A stretch of 64,000 nt of DNA, from assembly GCA_013215105.1 (NCBI GenBank), contig JABSPL010000046.1, positions 1-64,000 on the forward strand, in the 5' to 3' direction. Position numbers and translations under genes: made by a program. Position 1 is the stretch's first letter; the number at the start of each line of letters is the position of its first letter. The DNA comes from Flavobacteriaceae bacterium. Its GTDB lineage: Bacteria > Bacteroidota > Bacteroidia > Flavobacteriales > Flavobacteriaceae. Shown piece by piece: positions 59,452-64,000 of this stretch. The notes under the pieces were generated by a model. That model searched no databases. It had not been told where the DNA came from and saw only the letters and a program-made list of their open reading frames with translations.

Positions 59452-62400
59452 CTATCTTTTTAAAACTTTTATTTTAAATACGTTTACCAAATAGAATGAT
59501 ATAGGTACTATTACAAGCGTAAGGAACGTAGCAAATGTAAGTCCGAATATAACGGTCCATGCTAGTGGGCCCCAGAATATAACATTGTCACCACCTACAT
59601 ATATTTTAGGATCCCAATCAGAAACTAACGAGAAGAAGTCAATATTAAGTCCTATGGCTAACGGTATAAGTCCTAGTACGGTAGTAATAGCCGTAAGTAA
59701 TACGGGTCTTAGCCTGGCAGTACCACCTTCGACTATTGCTTCGAATATTCCTGTGAGAGGAAGCATCTGATCTTCGTTAAGGTCTAGTTCTATTTTCTTT
59801 CTATCTATAAGTAGTTGGGTGTAATCGAGTAAAACAACTCCATTGTTTACCACAATACCTGCCAGAGAAATAATACCAACCATAGTCATTATTATAACGA
59901 AAGTCATATCGAAAATAACTATACCTAATAGTACCCCTATAAAACTAAGGAATATAGACATAAGTATAATCAAAGGCTTAGATATAGAGTTAAATTGGAA
60001 TACTAACAATAATACTATTATTCCCAATCCGCTAGCTAAAGCCCCCATCAAGAATTTCATATTTTCCTCTTGTTTTTCCATTTCTCCTGTAAACTTAAAA
60101 GTAACTCCTTCGTCAACTTTATAGTTTTTTAGTTTTTCCTTCAGGTTTGCAACTATTTCATTGGCATTATAACCCGTAGATATAGCAGAATAAACAGTAA
60201 CCATTCTCATAACGCCTCTGTGCTTTATGGCACTAAACGAAGATGTGTTTTTGGTAGTAACCAAAGATGCAATCGGAATATCTTTTATTTTTCCATTAGC
60301 AGGATCTCTAAAAATTATTTTCTGATTTAAAAGAGAGTTTTTGTTATATCTGTTTTGTTCATTAAAACGTACATATATATCGTAGTCTTCACCATCTTTT
60401 TTGTAAACACTAGCTTTTTCTCCAAACACAGACCTTCTAAGCTCTCGTCCTAACTGACCAGCAGAAACACCCAATTGACCAGCCTTTTTTCTGTCAATTA
60501 GGACTTGTGTACCAGGTTTATCTTTGTTTACATCTATTTTTAGTTTTTCTATACCAGCTATTCTAAACGAATTGATTTCGCTTCTTAGTTTTTCGGAAAC
60601 TTTAATAAGTTGATCGTAGTCGTTACCTTTTATTTCTATATTGATAGGATAACCAGCAGGAGGCCCTGAAGCTTCTTTTTCTACCGAAATTTTAACACCT
60701 GCAAACCCTTTTACAGCCTCACTAACCTCAGCTTTAAAGTCGCTACTGCTATATCCGTCACGGAATTTAGACTCAACCATAGTAAAGGTTATTTTACCTT
60801 TATGAGGCATCTCTGCTTCGGAACCACCATCTACCTGAGGGTTTCCTGCTCCTTCACCAACTTGCGAAATATTAGACTCAACCATATAGTTGTATCCGTC
60901 TTCGTTTATGTATTTTTTGGCTATATCTTTTACTTTCTCTTCTATCCTAAGAGTCATATCATTAGTTTTCTCTATATCGGTACCTTGAGGGTATTCGATA
61001 TAAACAAATACTTGATTAGGCTCATTGTCTGGGAAAAACTCAACTTTTGGAGCTGCTAAACCGAGTATAACGAATGAAGCAAAAAACATAAATATTGTAA
61101 TTCCTAAAATCGCGTATGGCTTAGCTCCTTTAAGAGCAAAATTCAACAGTTTTCTATATCCGTTTTCTAAAGAAACCAATGTTTTACCTTGGAAACGGCT
61201 AGATACAGGAAGTATTGCATACTTGTAAACCCATCCCATAAGAGCAAAGAACACAAGTAAAGTTCCAACACCTTTAGATATAAATATTAAGAATAATATA
61301 CCTATAGCAAGCATAATTCCACTTATTTTTATAAGAGATTTTCTGCTAAGAGTAGATTCTTCTAACTTCATAAATACAGAAGTAAGCATAGAATTCATGA
61401 TAAGTGCTACGAAAAGTGAAGATCCTAATACTACTGACAGTGTCATAGGGAAATAAATCATAAATTGACCCATAACCCCTGGCCACATTCCCAAAGGAAT
61501 AAATGCACCAATAGTAGTAGCTGTAGATATTATAATAGGAGTAGCTATTTCACCAACACCTTTTTTGGCAGCTTCTACAGCGGTCATACCTTCGTCATGC
61601 ATAAGTCTATATACATTCTCTACTACAACTATACCGTTATCTACAAGCATACCTAGTCCCATTACTAATGCAAATAGCACCATAGTGTTCATGGTAAATC
61701 CTAATGCAGATAATATCATAAACGACATAAACATAGACATAGGTATAGCGATACCTACAAAAAGAGCGTTTCTTAGTCCCAAGAAGAACATAAGGACTCC
61801 TACAACTAGTAGTATTCCAAATATTATATTGTTAACCAAATCATCTACCTGTCCAATAGTTCTGGCAGATTGGTCATTGGTGATGCTTATTTCTATTCCT
61901 TTAGGTAAGTAACTTTCTTTTGCTTCTTTCAGTATTCTTTTTACTCCATCGACAGCCTCAACCATGTTTTTACCTGCCAACTTCTTTACACTTAGCATAA
62001 CCACAGGTCTCCCTTGGTCTCTTGCGTAAGTAGTTCTGTCCTTTTCTTTAAAAGAAACAGTAGCTATATCACCCAGATATATTGCTCCTCCTTCGTTTTT
62101 TATCACAAAACTTTCTAACTCTTTAGGGTCATCTATTTCTCCTATAACTCTAAGAGTTCTTCTTTGCCCGTTATTTATAATATTACCAGCCGATACAGTG
62201 CTATTCCCTCCTGAAACAGCAGTTATTATATCTTGAAAGTTTATTTTAGAAGCAGTCATTTTGTATATGTCCACAGCTATTTCAACTTCTTTGTCTTGAG
62301 CTCCTAATAAAGTAGCTTCTTTTATTTGTGGAAGTTGTTCTATTTTCTCTTGTATAAGTTCAGCATATTTTTTCAAATCTTGAGACTTGAAATCTCCCAT

Positions 62401-62874
62401 AATATTTACGTTGACTATAGGCATAGCTTCCGACATATTTAGGTCAAATACGTTAGGGTCAACTTTTGCATTATTAAAAATAGGCCAATCTTCACCTGCC
62501 TTTTTTATATCAACTTTGTCTTTCACCCTTACTTTTGCCTCCTCTACAGTCATACTTTCTTCAAACTCTATCATTATCATAGAGTAATCTTCTTGAGAAG
62601 TAGATGTAATATTGACAACGCCACTTAGGTTCTGTAATTCTTCTTCTAAAGGGTCGGTTATAAGTTTCTCTACATCTTCGGCAGTATTTCCAGGAAACAC
62701 CGAACTTATATATATTTTGGTTTCCTTTATTTCAGGAAAACTCTCTCTTGGCATAGAAAAGTAAGATGATATACCCATAACGAGTATTAGTGCCATCATT
62801 ACATAAACGGTCATCTTGTTGTTTATAGCCCAAGAAGAGATGCCAAATTCTTTATGTTTTTGTTTTTCTTTCAT
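59452..62874 (-). CDS. RND efflux transporter permease
   Basis: This 1140-aa inner-membrane pump of the HAE1/AcrB type has about 12 membrane helices and two large periplasmic loops. Visible are the N-terminal NKMTVYVMMALILVMGISSY, PRESFPEIKETKIYISSVFPGNTAEDVEKLIT, the helix-4 region LVMGLGMLVDNGIVVVENVYR with the proton-relay Asp, and GIISLAGIVVNNGVVLLDYT in the second half. It is longer than typical AcrB because of an extended loop (about 510-570). The substrate is unknown. The membrane-fusion protein gene ends 3 nt upstream of its ATG. The outer-membrane component is not in the window. Confidence 0.92.
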   Translation of the reverse strand: MKEKQKHKEFGISSWAINNKMTVYVMMALILVMGISSYFSMPRESFPEIKETKIYISSVFPGNTAEDVEKLITDPLEEELQNLSGVVNITSTSQEDYSMIMIEFEESMTVEEAKVRVKDKVDIKKAGEDWPIFNNAKVDPNVFDLNMSEAMPIVNVNIMGDFKSQDLKKYAELIQEKIEQLPQIKEATLLGAQDKEVEIAVDIYKMTASKINFQDIITAVSGGNSTVSAGNIINNGQRRTLRVIGEIDDPKELESFVIKNEGGAIYLGDIATVSFKEKDRTTYARDQGRPVVMLSVKKLAGKNMVEAVDGVKRILKEAKESYLPKGIEISITNDQSARTIGQVDDLVNNIIFGILLVVGVLMFFLGLRNALFVGIAIPMSMFMSFMILSALGFTMNTMVLFALVMGLGMLVDNGIVVVENVYRLMHDEGMTAVEAAKKGVGEIATPIIISTATTIGAFIPLGMWPGVMGQFMIYFPMTLSVVLGSSLFVALIMNSMLTSVFMKLEESTLSRKSLIKISGIMLAIGILFLIFISKGVGTLLVFFALMGWVYKYAILPVSSRFQGKTLVSLENGYRKLLNFALKGAKPYAILGITIFMFFASFVILGLAAPKVEFFPDNEPNQVFVYIEYPQGTDIEKTNDMTLRIEEKVKDIAKKYINEDGYNYMVESNISQVGEGAGNPQVDGGSEAEMPHKGKITFTMVESKFRDGYSSSDFKAEVSEAVKGFAGVKISVEKEASGPPAGYPINIEIKGNDYDQLIKVSEKLRSEINSFRIAGIEKLKIDVNKDKPGTQVLIDRKKAGQLGVSAGQLGRELRRSVFGEKASVYKKDGEDYDIYVRFNEQNRYNKNSLLNQKIIFRDPANGKIKDIPIASLVTTKNTSSFSAIKHRGVMRMVTVYSAISTGYNANEIVANLKEKLKNYKVDEGVTFKFTGEMEKQEENMKFLMGALASGLGIIVLLLVFQFNSISKPLIILMSIFLSFIGVLLGIVIFDMTFVIIMTMVGIISLAGIVVNNGVVLLDYTQLLIDRKKIELDLNEDQMLPLTGIFEAIVEGGTARLRPVLLTAITTVLGLIPLAIGLNIDFFSLVSDWDPKIYVGGDNVIFWGPLAWTVIFGLTFATFLTLVIVPISFYLVNVFKIKVLKR

Positions 62875-62877
62875 GTT

Positions 62878-64000
62878 TTATATTTCTACAGATATTCTTT
62901 GTTTGTCTTCTATTTCTTTTCCACCTTCAACTATTATTATATCGTTGGTTTTAAGCCCTTCTAAAACCTCTACTTTAGAACCTTGTTCTTTTCCTAGCTT
63001 TAAGAAAACTTTTTTAGCAACCATTACCTTAGGATTAGTAGTTATTTCAGCTATATATAAATATTTTTCTCCTTTTGCATTTTCTAACAATACACTAACA
63101 GGTATTTCTATAGTTTCAAGATTAGTATAATCGTTAAGTTTTACGTTAACTACCATATTTGGCTTTATAGTTCTATCTTTATTTTCAACGTCCATCATTA
63201 TTATAAACGATCTATTAGCTTTTCCTATATGATTACCAACTTGTTTCACTTTGGTGTTAGCTGTAGTATTTATAAAAGGAAACTCTATAGTTGCTTCAAT
63301 TCCTTTTGTTATAGTCGCCATATACGATTCAGGAACCTGAGCTTCTACATACATATTTCTAAGGTTTATAAGTCTAAATAAACTTTGTCCCGGAGCAACT
63401 ACTTGTCCTTCATGTATCATTACATAGTCTATAACCCCTGAAAAAGTAGCGTAAACACTAGACTTCGCTACATTTTCTTTTAATTGATTTAAACTCTCAA
63501 CAGTAGTTTCATAATTAGCTTTAGCTTGAAGATATTGTATCTCAGATCCTATTTTTTTGTCCCAAAGTTTAGATCGTCTTTCGAAAGTGGTTTTAGATAA
63601 GTCTAGTTGTATTTCTAGTTGTTTCAACTGTCTGTAAAGTCCGCCATCGTCTATCTTGGCAAGTAATTGACCTTTTTTTACTGATTGACCTTCTTTTACG
63701 TAAACTTTCTTTAAAACCCCAGAAAACTCAGGATATATAAGTATGTTTTGCTTGGTTTTTACATCGCCTTGTACTTCCACAAAATGTTTAAATACTCCCG
63801 ATTTTACTTTTTGTCCTTTTACTAGCACAAGACTCTCTCCGTCTTCGAGTTCGTTGGCAGCTTCTTGCAACATACTTATTTTAGCGTATATGTTACTTGA
63901 TTGGTTTACTAACTCTGTTTTCCTTGTTTCTATAGCGTTTATGTCTTTAGACTCTATTATTTGGTCTACAGTTTGTTTGTCGCTACTGTTATCTGTTCCG
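62878..64000 (-). CDS. RND membrane-fusion (HlyD/AcrA-like) protein, 5' end off window
   Basis: This is the periplasmic adaptor of the RND pump. The part visible to the edge has a coiled-coil hairpin (about LKQLEIQLDLSKTTFERRSKLWDKK), the lipoyl half-motifs GVLKKVYVKEGQSVKKGQLLAKIDDGGL and GVIDYVMIHEGQVVAPGQSLFRL, and the beta-barrel domain. The frame is open without a stop from the Met at 63873 out to the window end, with plausible coding (IIESKDINAIETRKTELV), so the true start and signal peptide lie beyond 64000. It is followed after 3 nt by the pump gene. An outer-membrane factor may lie upstream. Confidence 0.9.
   Translation of the reverse strand, partial: GTDNSSDKQTVDQIIESKDINAIETRKTELVNQSSNIYAKISMLQEAANELEDGESLVLVKGQKVKSGVFKHFVEVQGDVKTKQNILIYPEFSGVLKKVYVKEGQSVKKGQLLAKIDDGGLYRQLKQLEIQLDLSKTTFERRSKLWDKKIGSEIQYLQAKANYETTVESLNQLKENVAKSSVYATFSGVIDYVMIHEGQVVAPGQSLFRLINLRNMYVEAQVPESYMATITKGIEATIEFPFINTTANTKVKQVGNHIGKANRSFIIMMDVENKDRTIKPNMVVNVKLNDYTNLETIEIPVSVLLENAKGEKYLYIAEITTNPKVMVAKKVFLKLGKEQGSKVEVLEGLKTNDIIIVEGGKEIEDKQRISVEI

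Noticed and set aside
62878-63873. Start of the membrane-fusion protein at the Met at 63873
   Set aside because: No signal peptide or lipobox follows, and the frame continues open with plausible coding to the window end, so the gene is 5'-truncated by the window.

Overview
The window is a chromosomal segment of a low-GC (about one third G+C by eye) member of the Bacteroidota, most likely order Flavobacteriales. The evidence is the gene content (DUF5689, DUF4856, DUF5723, DUF3822 and DUF4252 families, several TonB-dependent receptors with carboxypeptidase-regulatory N-termini, an Omp28-like lipoprotein), the lack of strong Shine-Dalgarno sequences, and the Bacteroidota promoter signature TTTG/TTG - about 20 nt - TAnnTTTG in front of many genes. 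No rRNA, CRISPR array, phage, transposase or plasmid module was seen. Only one tRNA (Leu, CAA) is present.

Layout. 1-1000: a gene-poor stretch with phased AAGGT repeats, a two-copy imperfect repeat, hairpins, one small ORF and tRNA-Leu. 1.1-5.6 kb: translation genes prs, rplY, pth, queA and rlmN on +, closed by a terminator shared with a truncated haemoglobin. 6.4-10.5 kb: a TonB receptor with a DUF5689 lipoprotein. 11.3-14.1 kb: mutS2 plus a pseudouridine synthase. 14.1-23.1 kb (-): recO with a TonB receptor, then a probable iron-acquisition operon (DUF4856 lipoprotein, imelysin lipoprotein, fatty-acid hydroxylase/sterol desaturase-like protein, FecA-like receptor). 23.2-25.9 kb: Omp28-like lipoprotein, class II aldolase and a small secreted protein. 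26-29.8 kb (-): tsaB-bioF-bioD-bioA. 29.9-31.8 kb: a lipoprotein and a DUF5723 protein. 31.8-41.4 kb (-): sppA, rsmD, DUF3822 and partner, dsbD, tilS, an enoyl-CoA hydratase and a sensor kinase. 41.5-42.8 kb (-): SPFH protein with two tiny genes. 43.3-47.2 kb: RNA helicase, a thioredoxin-fold lipoprotein without its cysteines, and a HsdR-N nuclease-fold protein. 47.2-50.9 kb (+): holA, MFS, yidD, a small protein and rlmF. 51-53 kb (-): an ECF sigma, a probable anti-sigma and two DUF4252 proteins. 53.3-59.4 kb: an alanine:cation symporter, a helix-hairpin-helix gene and its split relics, TetR/SDR, a phosphopantetheinyl transferase, and DUF2975/XRE. 59.4-64 kb (-): an RND pump and its membrane-fusion protein, which runs off the right edge.

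Most striking observations. (1) Relics of both ends of a helix-hairpin-helix gene flank an intact copy plus a tetR-SDR cassette (54.92-57.74 kb). This looks like a gene split by insertion or rearranged duplication. (2) The 5' relic has become a 22-bp terminator, while the intact copy carries a related terminator-like hairpin inside its first 21 codons. (3) tilS has no ATG, GTG or TTG upstream of its P-loop strand and seems to start at ATT (or CTG). (4) TetR-type GAAC-N4-GTTC boxes flank the SDR -7 element, a 7-1-7 Fur/PerR-like box lies in the imelysin promoter, and 10-bp repeats precede the DUF2975-XRE pair. (5) At least two genes have the -7 element so close to the only plausible ATG that the mRNA should be leaderless.
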